A stretch of 64,000 nt of DNA, taken from assembly GCA_026929865.2 (NCBI GenBank), contig CM049408.1, positions 4,867,501 through 4,931,500 of the forward strand, written 5' to 3'. The position numbers were made by a program, and so were the translations under genes. The notes beneath the pieces are model-generated. The model ran no database searches. It saw only the letters and a program-made list of their open reading frames with translations, and had not been told where the DNA came from. This document shows positions 1 to 11,773 of the stretch, one piece after another. This stretch comes from Hyperoplus lanceolatus. Its lineage: Eukaryota; Chordata; Actinopteri; Uranoscopiformes; Ammodytidae. Position 1 is the first letter of the stretch, and each line of letters starts with the position of its first letter.

Positions 1-695
1 TGTTTCTGATGTGTTATAATTTGGTTGAGTCTAATTGATATGTTGTCAGCCTGGTCCTGAGGCAGAGCAGAGGGGGAACCTGTCTGTGGACAGAGCCTCA
101 GGACCAGCTGAGTGAGGGGACTCCTGTTCATCTCTTGGCTTTGCTGGAAGGAGTGGGGGTCACTTTGTTTTAGGTGTAGCCAATATTTAATTGATCTTTT
201 TTGGATTTTTAGTAGTAGTGGATATTGGCCTAATTCAGCTCTGCAGGCATTGTTGGTAGTTGTCCTGTGTACCTGCAGAATGCTTTTACAAAATTTGGTG
301 TTTGCAATTTCAATTGGATGTTTTTCCCATTGGTCAAAAAGTTGGTTTGTTTGTGGGCCCCACACTTCACTTCCAAAGAGCAGGATGGGTTCCATAATTG
401 CTTGGAGTAGTTTGAGCCAAATTAGAATTGGAATCTGAATGTAAATTTGTCTTTTGATTGCATAAAAAGCCCTGCGGGCTTTCTCTCTCAGTTCATTGAC
501 TGCTGGGTTGAAACTTCCAGTGGAACTTATTTTCAGGCCTAAATAGTTATATTCTAAACAGTTTTCAATTGTATGTGTTCCTATTGTGAGGTGCATTGTG
601 TTTCCCACATATCTGGATCTTTTCTGGAATATCATTGTTTTTGTTTTCTTAATGTTAAATGCCAGGGCCCAGGTCTGACAGTAACGGTCTAGTAG
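1..695 (-). mobile_element. LINE fragment, region C-terminal to RT
   Basis: On the minus strand about 230 codons are open without a stop, from near 695 to the left edge. They include QTWALAFNIKKTKTMIF, NYLGLKISSTGSFNPAVNEL, KARRAFYAIKRQI, FGSEVWGPQTNQL and NNACRAELGQYPLL. This is the stretch after the YADD core seen in non-LTR retrotransposons (thumb and C-terminal part), annotated in many fish genomes. The clade is not settled (jockey-group such as L2/CR1 is my guess). The 5' side ends in a (CT)n/(CA)n tract and the 3' side leaves the window. The lack of stops points to a fairly young copy. Confidence 0.8.
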
Positions 696-702
696 GTCTA
701 GA

Positions 703-727
703 CTCTCTCTCTCTCTCTCTCTCTCTC
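703..727. repeat. (CT)n microsatellite
   Basis: A pure CT run at the truncated edge of the LINE fragment. Confidence 0.95.
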
Positions 728-790
728 CCCCCTCCTGTGTGCTGCATGGCTCCATCACTCATCCCTCTGTCTTTCCCTCTGCCTGTGCAT

Positions 791-943
<153 letters not shown>

Positions 944-1786
944 CAGAGGAAGAGCCTATATTCAGGTGAGTCCCCGGGCTTTGATCAGACTCTCTTTGAT
1001 ATTGTCGTCAGATCTGGAGCTCAGATCTAGCTGGTCCATCTTTGATTTGCTTCTTCTAACATTCTACTATATATCTCAATTCAAAATCTGTTCCTCAACA
1101 TCTACAGTAGGAGGATACACACCCATTTACTCCATATAGCCCAGTGTCTATGTTAATGAGGTTTATATCTTCATGCTGACCGGACAGTGCTGTGTAGGCT
1201 TATGATACATCATCATGTCTCTGAGGTGACTATGTTTAAAGAGCTTCTAGTTAAGACCAAGCCAACACTTTTTCGATGGGTTTTATGTTAAAGGTTTGAT
1301 ATATGAAAGGGAAAACAACCCATGGACATTGTCAAGACCTCACATACAACTACATTTAAAAGGCAGTTGTTGACCACTAGTTGCGCTATGTGGTATGCCC
1401 ACGTCATTGTTATGTCATGTATTACTAGCACATGCTAGAGGGAGCACTCGTATGCACAAGAGCACATGGGAGTGGAGATACACATGTTCCTTCAGACCAG
1501 CCTTCAACATTGTGTAGCTATGTTAATTCATTTAGAATCTAAATTCAAACTTCACTCATGGAATGGGATTGACTGATGGATTTGCTTGCAGAAGTAAAGT
1601 TTAAGCCACATGGATATTCAACATATTTCAGTTTAACACTTATTGTGTACACCGCCATGACAGTTCTGACTCAAAAGTCAAAGACTCAAGAGTCATATTC
1701 TAAATGAAGCAATCTGTCCTATTAGCCGTGTCACACCATCCAGATTTATATAACCCTCCTCTGCCAGAGGAGCAATAACACAGGCT

Positions 1787-1965
1787 TCTCCCAAAAGATA
1801 ATAAGACGATGTAAAATAGGCCATACAGGCTTTTTCTATTGATTATTGAGAAGGGTATGCACTTTGGAAATGCCACTGTTTGTTCAAATTTAAATGAAAG
1901 CTGAAAAATATTTTTTTTTCCCACAATGATGCCTCTTGTACATCGTCTTATTATCTTTTGGGAGA
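1787..1965. repeat. 27-bp perfect inverted repeat with 125-bp spacer
   Basis: Positions 1787-1813 and 1939-1965 are exact reverse complements (arm begins TCTCCCAAAAGATAATAAGA). The whole block could fold as a long-armed hairpin or be a short MITE with a perfect TIR. No target duplication is evident directly outside the arms. Confidence 0.85.
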
Positions 1966-2215
1966 TTGCCTCTGTCATTTCCAATAAAATAAGAAGCTTG
2001 CTGGTTTCATAAAAGTAACTTTAAGTCAACATTTGCCAGGGGTATGAATAATTTCGGTTTTGACTGTAGATGAAAGAAATCCACATTGAAAGTTTAGCAA
2101 GGAGAGACAGATTTAAAAAGGTAGGAATAAAAGCTACTTGTCATGCAAGAGGGCATTAAGGTCTGAATATTTCTCAGTCTAAAACTTTTCATTTGGAAAA
2201 CAAATTAATAAAAGC

Positions 2216-2297
2216 ATCGATCCCCCTCTCGGGCGCTTTATAGTCAGTCCTAATTCATCGATCCCCCTCTCGGGCGCTTTATAGTCAGTCCTAATTC
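2216..2297. repeat. two identical 41-bp direct repeats
   Basis: The unit ATCGATCCCCCTCTCGGGCG... occurs at 2216-2256 and again, without change, at 2257-2297. It is a simple recent tandem duplication of non-coding sequence. Confidence 0.9.
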
Positions 2298-2578
2298 TTT
2301 GCAGAGTGATACAAGGGCAGCCCTCTCTTAAGGCGCTCACTGAGTGCGACCGCAGGGTAATACATAGTCGATGCAAAGCGTTGGGCCGAAAAAAAAAGTT
2401 TGACTTCTGATGCCAGGCTATATACGCTATGCACAAGTGATGCCGGTTTGTGTCTGCGGCGAGCACCTAACAGCGTTTACAAAGATTGAGCAATGGAAAG
2501 TCAATCGGAGCTCTCTCTAGAAGGCTGTGCTATGAAGCTTCAAGTATGTTGTTTTTTTATTGCACAAATGTGTACGGG

Positions 2579-2581
<3 letters not shown>

Positions 2582-2661
<80 letters not shown>

Positions 2662-2663
2662 CG
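2582..2663. repeat. (GT)n microsatellite
   Basis: A pure GT array ending in a few GCGT units. Confidence 0.97.
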
Positions 2664-3156
2664 TTAAGCCGTGTCTCTGCTATACTGCCTTCACTGTGGT
2701 AGCCCGAGGCAGATCCAAAGTAATGGGAATATATTAGAGAACAATTCATGCGGCGTAAAAAAGGAGGAAAAACAAAAGCAAAAAAGAACTGCTGGATACG
2801 AGTAAGAGTTGTTTGGAGCTCATCGACGATACACAGTCTAATGTCTGATATCAGGCTCTGGCAGAAAAACCTTCCCTTTTGAATATTTAATAGGACAGCG
2901 CTGGTAGGTCTTGTGTATCCTATAAAACACATGGGTTAACTGTGAATAATCCTCTTGGAGATCAGGCATTCATACACTCACACAGATAAAGAGTTTGAGA
3001 GTTTCAGCACTATTATGAATGCTAACTGTTCAGCCATCAGTCGGCTCTCAGGAGGAATTCAAAAAGAAGAGTTTGGACATATGAAAAGACATATGAAAGA
3101 ATGCATGGTTTTACAATGCAGAGGTTCTATATACGTTTTCGCGATCAACGCCTTTT

Positions 3157-3159
<3 letters not shown>

Positions 3160-3195
<36 letters not shown>
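3160..3195. repeat. (GT)n microsatellite
   Basis: A short GT array directly before the telomere-like TIR element. Confidence 0.95.
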
Positions 3196-3197
<2 letters not shown>

Positions 3198-3211
3198 GCG
3201 TGTATTTGACA

Positions 3212-3446
3212 TGTTGTGGGGACATTTTTCTGTTCACAGAGTTATATTGTGGGGACGTATATTCCTTTTGGGGACAACATGGAAGTCCCCATAACGTTAT
3301 AATGACATTTTAGGGTGAAGACTTGGTTAGACTTTGGATTAGGTTAAGGTCAGGGTTAATGGTGGTAAGGGTTAGGCATGTAGTGGTTATGGTTGGGGCA
3401 AGTCTCCAGGAAATGAATGGAAGTCTATGTAATGTCCCCCACAACA
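3212..3446. repeat. TIR repeat with telomere-like interior
   Basis: The ends are inverted (TGTTGTGGGGACA at left, TGTCCCCCACAACA at right). The middle holds degenerate TTAGGG-like strings (TTTTAGGGTGAAG, GGGTTAATGG, AAGGGTTAGGC). I recognise this as a widespread fish repeat type that gives rise to minisatellites. It is about 90 bp from trappc12 exon 4. The class is not certain. Confidence 0.65.
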
Positions 3447-3537
3447 CGAGTAATTAACAAGCTGTGTGTGTGTGTATGTGAGAGAGAGGGAGAGAGACAG
3501 AGGGAGAGAGAGAGCGTGAGAGAGTGTGTGTGTGTAC

Positions 3538-3676
3538 CTCTTCTTCCGGGATAAACAGTAGGGTAGAACTCGTAGTAGAGGTCAGGTTGGTCCAGGTTGC
3601 CAAAGGGCTCAAACTCTAGCTCAGCGTTTTGGAAGAGGTTGAGTTTGGTGAGGAGTGCCAGCCGGGCAAACCACAG
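3538..3676 (-). CDS. trappc12: trappc12 fourth coding exon
   Basis: The exon is 139 nt, phase 0 in and phase 1 out. It encodes [39 protein letters not shown] and TVYPGRRG, a very conserved block of TRAPPC12. The acceptor gtttgttccag/CTGTGG sits only a few bases from the (AAATC)n tail of an interspersed repeat, so the pyrimidine tract is largely repeat-derived. The donor GAG/gtacac runs straight into an (AC)n and (TC)n stretch. The next exon is left of the window. Confidence 0.95.
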
Positions 3677-3681
3677 CTGGA

Positions 3682-3945
3682 ACAAATCAAATCAAATCAA
3701 ATCAAATCAAATCAGTTTTATTTGTATAGCCCAATATCACAAATAGACATTTGCCTCAGTGGGCTTTACATTCCATACAGTATGACACGCTGCCCTTAGA
3801 CCCTTAGCTCGGCTGAGAAAAAAAACTCCCAGTAAAAAACCCTTTATCGGGATTTAAAAAAAATTGCGAAATCTCAGGGAGAGTTGACAGAGTAAGGGAT
3901 CCCTCTCCCAGGACGGACATCCTGCAATAGATGTCATAAGTAGAA
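3682..3945. mobile_element. common fish interspersed repeat with (AAATC)n end
   Basis: It begins with tandem AAATC units at 3682-3713, then TTTTATTTGTATAGCCCAAT, GCCTCAGTGGGCTTTACA and CCCTCTCCCAGGACGGACA. This string is found in very many teleost genomes (SINE or LINE 3'-tail type). Its end abuts trappc12 exon 4 and supplies much of that exon's acceptor tract. The right boundary is approximate. Confidence 0.7.
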
Positions 3946-4827
3946 AAATCACGAAGGAATTCAATCATTTACCAGATGTTTACATGGTAATACTAAAGTA
4001 AATGAACACACGCGGAAAAAACAACCCCCTCTGTTTGTTAAATGTATAACATTTAATACAAATTAAAGTAGAAACATTAAAAAAGGTACATCATACAAAT
4101 CCTCGTATCACATCAGTAATTGTGTTTTTCGCATGTGTGTCTTTTGATTCAAATGTTCTTAATTACTTGCAGAATTTGGTCAATAACCAATGATGTAATA
4201 AGAAGCATAAAATATTGACTTTTATTGTACAGTCATATCCTTATCAAAAATGTAATAAGCCTTTACAATATTTCATCAGTGAAATATTTATTTATTTAAA
4301 AAAAAAACGCTGTAGTTATTATATTACATAATAATGGCATTATGGTGATGTAACTGTAATGCAATGTTTTTTCCTAGAGCCCAACTAACTGATTGGTGAA
4401 TGAATTGAGGTCAGAATTGAAGTTGATATTAAATATTCAAACATCTGATTATATAATCCAATGTTCATTCTTTAAAAATGAACACATAACGTAAAACTTT
4501 ACTTTTTAAGAGGACGTCTTAAGTTGAGTTATTTAAAAATTGTGACCAAGATAATGTACTTAGTGGATAATTTTTATAGCTGAATAAAATGAATAGTATA
4601 GTCCTTTATAACAGTGATTTAAACACCTTAAACATCACTTTATGAATGCTGTATGGAACTCCTTTGCCTCAGAAGGGCAAAGCCTGTTCTAGTAGCATGT
4701 TGTGTGTGTGTTTGACAGCATACAGCCCCCTGTGCACTTGGCCAGAGGCCCTGGCACATGCACAGCTGTATCCTGATGTGATGTGATAGAGAGTTGAGGG
4801 GAGTTGGTGAGCCTCCAAAAAACTATC

Positions 4828-4979
4828 CCTGCGTTCCAAATCACATACTCTTTATTTTCACTACACTACATACTAAAGTACAGAAGAGTTAAAAGGCTAC
4901 AGGAGAGAAAAAAAAATGTTTTTCATTATGTTGAGAAATGTCAAGAATAAAGATGAATACTCCAAAATGCTATTGGAGT
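4828..4979. mobile_element. MITE copy 1 (GCGTTCCAAAT type), partial
   Basis: CCCTGCGTTCCAAATCACAT begins the element and homology to 6350-6520 runs to the string CTATTGGAGT. The right half and right TIR are missing. The 11 bases before it (aaaaaactatc) are also shared with copy 2, so either the element is longer than the TIR suggests or the two places are related by duplication. Confidence 0.6.
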
Positions 4980-6141
4980 TGACTCATTTTATAGTGTGTA
5001 GGATGGTGCAGCATTGTGATTTAGAAGATGACTGTTAAGGGGCCAATAAGTCTGATTGTATTCTGCATGCATTCAGCAGTAAGACCCTTTACATCTACTC
5101 CTAATAATTGAATTGTTCACCTAAATCAAAACAATTCCATCATTAGACCCCGGCCTTCAATTTGAGAATAAAGAACATTCCTTTTCATTTGTGATGTTTT
5201 ATTAAAATGGATTATGTAACTTAAATCCAACTTTAATTCTAATTTACTTCAATGGTGCAGAGTGACAACATGTTCACGGTTACAGTTGTATACTCAGCTG
5301 TGCATGCCATCAGGAGTTCATTTTTACAGTGACCATAACAATAAAAAAAAATCAAAGTCTAATCTATCTGTGCATATATTACATGTTCACATATATTACA
5401 ACTAAAATATATATATTTTTTTTAAATAATTCCTCATCTTGTTATGATGCACATTGCTTTGGGGATGAGGTGATACTTGTGTCCTTATGGCCACAGCTAG
5501 AGCTAGGCAGTTAAGGGGGAAACACAGACTAATTAATTAATGACTCTAAACACTCAACTAAACACACTTGAAAAAGAGCAGAACACATTTAAACCTTGTG
5601 CCATGACGTTTTTTTTTTAAGAACGCAAAAAGCAAACAGTAATGTGTAGCAGCAGCACTAGCCAAGAAACATGCTCCATTGATTTAAGTCTCAAGCAGAG
5701 AGCCTAGCACAGGGGTGGCCTTCTTAATGAGCTTATGCAGCCATCCATCTTCTGGATACAGGCCCACAAACAGAGGCATAACAATGTGCTAGCAGCCAAA
5801 AAAAACAAAACATGTACAAAAAAAAGCAAAAAGGAGTGCACTGCAAATAAAGAAAACTATCTCGGACCATCCTTTCTTCCAACCTTTGTCTAAAATGCAT
5901 ACTAAACTGTAAATAGTACCAGTCTAAAATAAACATAGCGTGTTGTGTTGGACTATTTGGATAATTATTACATCAATGTATAATAGGACAAAGGGGGCAT
6001 TCCCACCAGGCCATCTGTACCATGCCCAAGTACGTTGTCCTCCTAAAGTCCAGTTGGTTTGACTAGTGTGAGTGCTCCTTAACTTGGCCAAACACCTCCA
6101 AACACACAGACAGATGACTGGATGGACCCATGCGTTGTTAC

Positions 6142-6255
6142 CTGCAGTGATTCACTGGTGTGGGAGCTTGGCTGGCCGGCCTTTCCATATCCCTGGCCGT
6201 GAACTGTCAGCATCCGGCCGCTGAGATCCACCGCAGCCCGCCAGTTCTTACTGCT
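6142..6255 (-). CDS. trappc12: trappc12 third coding exon
   Basis: The exon is 114 nt (38 codons), phase 0 at both ends. The acceptor is ttctcccctgtag/AGCAGTAAG and the donor CTGCAG/gtaaca. The translation [16 protein letters not shown] and [20 protein letters not shown] matches the human [16 protein letters not shown] region, so it follows directly on the LKQLI that ends the previous exon. The intron before it is 13.9 kb, stretched by several transposons and microsatellites. Confidence 0.95.
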
Positions 6256-6349
6256 CTACAGGGGAGAAGAGACACAGCACACTGGCTCACAAACACACAC
6301 CATCACTGAGGGTGAACAAAAACATGCAAACACATTGGAAAAAACTATC

Positions 6350-6638
6350 CCTGTGTTCCAAATCACATACTTTTTTATTTTTACTACACTACATACTAAA
6401 GTACAGAAGAGTTTTAAGGGCCGCAGGAGAAGGAAAAAAAAAAAACAGATAAGGAAGTTTTTTTTTCATTATGTCGAGAAATGTCAAGAATAAAGACGAA
6501 TACTCCAAAATGCTATTGGAGTCAGTGGGGGCATTTAGGTTTTTTATGCATACTACAATTGACGTGCATGTATTGGGACATCCTAAATCTTTTTCTGGCA
6601 TACTAAATAGTATGGAAGTATGGGGATTGGAATGCGGG
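6350..6638. mobile_element. MITE copy 2 (GCGTTCCAAAT type), complete
   Basis: The left end CCCTGTGTTCCAAATCACAT and the right end GTATGGGGATTGGAATGCGG form an imperfect TIR. The interior shares GGGACATCCTAAATCTTTTT with the copy at 50816-51228. It lies 95 bp from trappc12 exon 3. The superfamily is not settled. Confidence 0.65.
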
Positions 6639-7180
6639 TAAGCAACTTTATTTAGAGGTAAACAAATCTAAATGTCAGTGCACCTGAAATGTTCTCTGTC
6701 ACATAAGAGTTGGTCATAGTTAAACCTGATGGAACTCAATCTCTGTCCCTGATACTGGATATGTTTGGTGAGTACAATTACACCTATATATTACAGAGAG
6801 GATTAATGGACACATCTATAAAAGTAAGATCTAAGTTATAATAAAACCCATGTCCAAATGTACTTTTCAGAGCTTTTAAAAAAAATCCCCAATAGAAAAA
6901 CAATAACAACACAGAATGTGAGGGAATACTCAGTGGAGATGTACTGCAAAAAGAAAAAGCAGGAGTTCTGAAAAACAACATAAAAACCCCCAAATAAATT
7001 GGTCTTAAATGTACACAAGGTAACATTAGGGACAGCTTAGAAGCAAAGAAAAGGCTTTATTCTAAACATCGTACTAATCATCACACACGACAATTCAATT
7101 CCAAACGGACACCTGATGCTGCAAAACAAAAGGTGACTACATATACAGTACCAAGTGAGGCAGGAGGACAAAGTGCCCAG

Positions 7181-7370
<190 letters not shown>

Positions 7371-7711
7371 TGCTTCCACCGGAGGTGGTACAATAGGTAA
7401 AAAGGGGACAGAGGTGGGAGGGGGTGTAGAGTCACTCCACCTCCTCCACACACATGACAAGGTCAGCTGGCCGATTGGGTCCTGAGTGTTGTGCCATTCA
7501 TCACAGCCAGGGAGCTAATTAGGAGAGAGATGGGAGAGGGAACGAGAGCTTCCTTTTATTTTTAATCATCTTTATTAAAAAAAAAAACCCTCATCACCCT
7601 TTTCACTCTGTGTTCTCATCTCTGTTGTAGCTGTCCTATGTTCCCCATTCATCCCCTCTCCTGTCTAGCCTTCTTCCTATATATAATTGTAGTGGTGAAT
7701 GGTTTAATTTT

Positions 7712-7905
7712 TTAAAGATTATTTTTTGGCGTTTTCAAGCTTTATTTGATAGTAGAGAGAAACAGAGTTGAAATGGGGAGACAGAGAGGGGGGATGACAT
7801 GCAGTAAAGGTCCACGGGTCGGTTCCGAACCCACGACCACTGCGACTAGGACTACAGTAGGTCCACATGGTATGCACTCTTCCCACTACACCAGCGGACC
7901 GCCCT
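7712..7905 (-). mobile_element. tRNA-derived SINE
   Basis: Read on the minus strand it starts GGGCGGTCCGCTGGTGTAGT and holds a B-box-like GGGTTCGGAACC. It ends with TACTATCAAATAAAGCTTGA and an A-rich tail. That 3' part is shared with the SINEs at 53353 and 57558, so all three belong to one family with different heads or divergence. It is not a working tRNA gene. Confidence 0.75.
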
Positions 7906-8595
7906 AGTCGAAGGTTTGTTTGAATTCCATACACACTTTGGAAAATGTAATGTGATTCATGAAACTGTTGTGAATTCTAACTTGTATATACTGTAATAGT
8001 CATTAAGTGCATGCCCGAATAATGAGGGCATACCAAGTTTGAGAGGCCACGCCCCTCACACCCTAAGTCAGATTGTCTTGAAATGTGTTACCCATGTCCA
8101 GCTCCAGGTTCTCTACAAGAGCCTCCGGGACCATGTACGTCCGCCTGGAAAAATGTTGAGATAATTTGCATAAACTGTAAAACAGTTTTTGCACAACAAC
8201 TTTCTCAAATGTTACTCAATCAACTCCAGATTGATCAAGGTATATCGGGGGACTAAGACACACAAGTCCATAGAGGATTAGTAGGATAGCGTTAAAAACA
8301 TGGCCACCATTGACCAAAATGGTTATGCAGGCAGCTAATTGGCCATAACTCCTTGACCATAGGTCCTATCATCATAATACATGGTGGATATGTGCAGAAC
8401 ACATGTGGTAGCATGTCAAGCAAGGCTTTTAAAAGTGAACCCATATGGGGCACCACAAATTCGAAAACCATTTAGTTAAAAAATGCAATGCTTGACAGGC
8501 CACGCCCCTCGCCTCCTGACTCTGACTGACTTCTTACAAGCGTTCAACTTATGGTGCTTCACAATAATTTTGGATTTCCAATTTATCATCACCAG

Positions 8596-8781
8596 ATGTA
8601 ATGTAAATATGTAAAATATATATATGTAATGTTAATATGTAATGTAAATATGTAAAATATATATATATGTAATGTTAATATGTAATGTAAATATGTAAAA
8701 TATATATATGTAATGTTAATATGTAATGTAAATATGTAAAATATATATATGTAATGTTAATATGTAATGTAAATATGTAAA
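8596..8781. repeat. AT-rich minisatellite, about 41-bp unit
   Basis: About 4.5 head-to-tail copies of ATGTAATGTAAATATGTAAA plus TATATATATGTAATGTTAAT. The copies differ only by one TA step. Confidence 0.92.
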
Positions 8782-10510
8782 ATTGTACTTTATTATCAAT
8801 GGCTGAAGGTTATTCTGAAGAGGTGTGTTTTGATAAGTGATTTGAATGTGTTTGACTGTATAGAGGATTTTAAAGCGTGTGCCAGAAAGAAAATTTCAAA
8901 ACAGTTCCATACATTTCCTCCCATTTTTTTCTCTTGCTTGCGTTGCTGCCTCTCCACCTCCCTTCCCGCTGTCATTTCTTCCTCCTCTATACCCCCTCTC
9001 CTCCCCTCCCCTGCCCTGTACCAGTAGCTGTGCTCTGAATCTTCATTAGGGGGGAAATGAAGCTGAAAACGAGGAGGCAGCCTGGACGGGCCAAAAAGCA
9101 GCTGCAGTCACTCACACACACCCAGGCAGTCATATCCTACAGTATGCTACAGTACCCACACTGCTACTGCCTTGCCACGGGGCATACTGTGAGTGTGTGT
9201 TTCTCGGTGTGTCTGTGTGAGAGAGGAATGCAGCAGGAGTATAGGGGAAATGAGAACAGCCAGCAATGAGGCCATCAGGGATGTACAGTACACACACACA
9301 CACACACACCACACCAACACCAATTTCAAGGGAGGAAAGGCAGGACATAATGCAAGCAATCTGGTCCAATTTGGTGTAGTAAAAGATGGCAGAAGTCAAA
9401 ATTGGCCATAGTAGTGAATCGAAAATAACAAACAAAAAAAAACATACATTCTGGGCAAACAGAGTTGTGTGTGAAGGTAGAGAGGAGCAGTGGGTATCAG
9501 AGAGGTGAGCAGGAGATGAGGAGAAGAGAGAGAGCTGAGGGCCACGGGATGCTGCACTCAGGCACAGCAAGGAGCTAGGCTGGAGAAAGAAACCCACAAA
9601 GCTACTATGAGAACTTCAGCTCAGGCCTGATGTAAGACTGCAGCATTGCGGCTTACTGCATAGTGCTATGGAATGACATTATCCTGTAATTTAAGGTCAT
9701 GAACCCATACTAATCCAAACATTATAGGCATAGAATAATGAAGGAGCTTTGATTGGAATAGATGGCAGGAGGGTTTTTTTTTTAGATTTTTTGAGAGACA
9801 ATCTTCTGTGACCAGAGTCATAAACAACAGCATACGACCAGAGTGCCATTGAGCGAGGTAATGAGGTTTCTGACGTCTCTTTTAAATCTGAGCTCTGACC
9901 TCACTGATGTAAAAGAACAATAAGAGAGTGTGTTCAAGCCGTTAATAGATTATCCAACATTTACACAGCTGAACAATTTGTTTGGCGTTCATGGAGATGT
10001 TTAGCCTGGTCCACCAGACCATCGTACTTCATTTCATTTGTACAGAAGGTCTGGAATCGCTCAATTGACAAACACTTCCTCACTTGAAGACAGGTGTCTG
10101 TTAAAGTTTAAAACTATTGGATCTGCCCATACCCGTCGCTATGGGCGGGCCATAGGGGGCCGGGCCCGCCCCCAGAAATGCTTGTGGCACAGATCTCTCA
10201 AAAAAAAATACTTTAATTTTTACTTTATACTATCATTTTGTGTTGATAAATACTAATGTTGCATTCTTTATCATCAAAACATTTAAAATATAAATAAACA
10301 ATGGTGTGATTTTGTTTGATTGATGGGAGTCTACACTGCAACAGCCTATCACGGCCTAACTGAAAAGAAAGTAAGGCTGCGTAGGCCTACATAACTACGT
10401 CAATGTAGCCGCTCAACATGTTACCGCGCATTTTTGAAAGTGAAGCTGGATGAGTTTTTGCCGGCTTACTATTTCATTTCTAGTTCATCATAATCGATAT
10501 TCAGTAACGG

Positions 10511-10945
10511 TTGAAAAGCCCACCAACAGTCACCTCTGCCAAATCGGATCGCCAGACTGTTGTCACAGAACAGACTACTACAAGCCGAAATTATGGACTT
10601 GTTCAGCGCGGTGACACTTCTGATTGCGTGAAGCCACAGTTTTGCACTGTGGGAACTCTGCGCTCCTCCAGCCACGGCCATCGAGGCTGTGCTGGAGACC
10701 GACCCCGGACCGAACCCGGTCCAAGCAAGAGAAGACGGACAATTTACAAGAACCTCCGCGGATTTGCAGTTGAGGAAACAGTTGGTCCATCACAAAGTGA
10801 CATAGACGAAAAGACTGAGTTCAAGAGAGTATTTTACAGTGTTATTGAAGCTGTGCAAGGAGAGATGGATGCACGTTTTGGAGAGCGTAGTAGCAAGCTC
10901 ATTGGCGCACTGGCTGCTTTGAACCCGGAGGCCGAAAGATATTGA
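10511..10945 (+). pseudogene. hAT/ZMYM1-like transposase fragment
   Basis: The frame of 144 codons ends in YKNLRGFAVEETVG, DEKTEFKRVFYSVIEAVQGE and MDARFGERSSKLIGALAALN. This resembles the middle part of hAT transposases annotated in fish as ZMYM1-like proteins, where a RF....L..AL..L.P string precedes the catalytic core. The N-terminal zinc finger (TTF/BED) and the dimerisation domain are not seen. It stops after PEAERY and is then followed by repeats. I take it as a relic; the family match is from memory of the pattern. Confidence 0.55.
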
Positions 10946-11028
10946 TGAGGAGGCTGAGCTCGGAGAAACGCCGCCTCCTGCTGTACTGAGAAGGGACTGG
11001 AGAGAGCAGGCCTCCACTCAAAGTAGGC

Positions 11029-11035
<7 letters not shown>

Positions 11036-11107
<72 letters not shown>

Positions 11108-11119
11108 GTGTGTGTGTGT
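11036..11119. repeat. (GT)n microsatellite
   Basis: A GT array lying 31 bp upstream of the TTAA MITE. Confidence 0.97.
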
Positions 11120-11154
11120 AATGGCAATGCATATCCCTCTGTTGACTGCTTTAA

Positions 11155-11773
11155 CCCATTGATGACTATGGCAATCTAGGATGCATGTCCTTAATGCCTG
11201 AGGGTTTTCTGAAAAAATAGTAGGAATTGTCAAGTCTACCAAAACCTTAATATCTAAGCCTGTGTAGCACATAGAAACATGAAATAAAATACATTTAAAA
11301 GTTGAGGTTCACAGGTTTTATTTAAACATGCTCCCTTAGCGCTTACAAACCAACTAATATTTCTAAAATTCGTCAAAATTAGATGAATTAGAAAATTATT
11401 AAATATTGTTAATAAATAGATGCAATGTGTTGTGTGATTTTCGTCAGTAGTCTATAGTAGACCTTGATTCTGCGCACCAAACGCCACTAACTGTTCTGTC
11501 GCCGACATAGCCGGCGTATTTTCTTTATTATTTTGTTTTATTTTTTTATTTTTTATTTTTTTGATTGACGTGATTTTCGGCAAACCACACAACTTTTGGG
11601 TGGTCACGTGGTCTTAAAAAAATCAACAAAACCCACCTCATGTGTATTTGAACCAATGACAGTGCATTCTATGCTGGGAATGCCATGAAAATTAGATAAA
11701 GTAATAATGCTGCGCGATGCAGCATCAGGCAGGAGAGCCAATGTGGCATCGCGCAGCAGCCGTCATCAATGGG
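11155..11773. mobile_element. TTAA-target MITE copy 1 (piggyBac-like)
   Basis: The 619-bp element has exact 12-bp TIRs (CCCATTGATGAC ... GTCATCAATGGG) and is flanked by TTAA on both sides (11151-11154, 11774-11777). TTAA target duplication together with TIRs opening in CCC is typical of piggyBac elements. Near the right end GCTGCGCGATGC and GCATCGCGCAGC form an inner inverted repeat. No coding frame is present. A second copy is at 53220-55980. Confidence 0.85.

Noticed and set aside
3250-3420. Interstitial telomere
   Set aside because: Units are too degenerate and are enclosed by inverted ends of a known fish repeat type.
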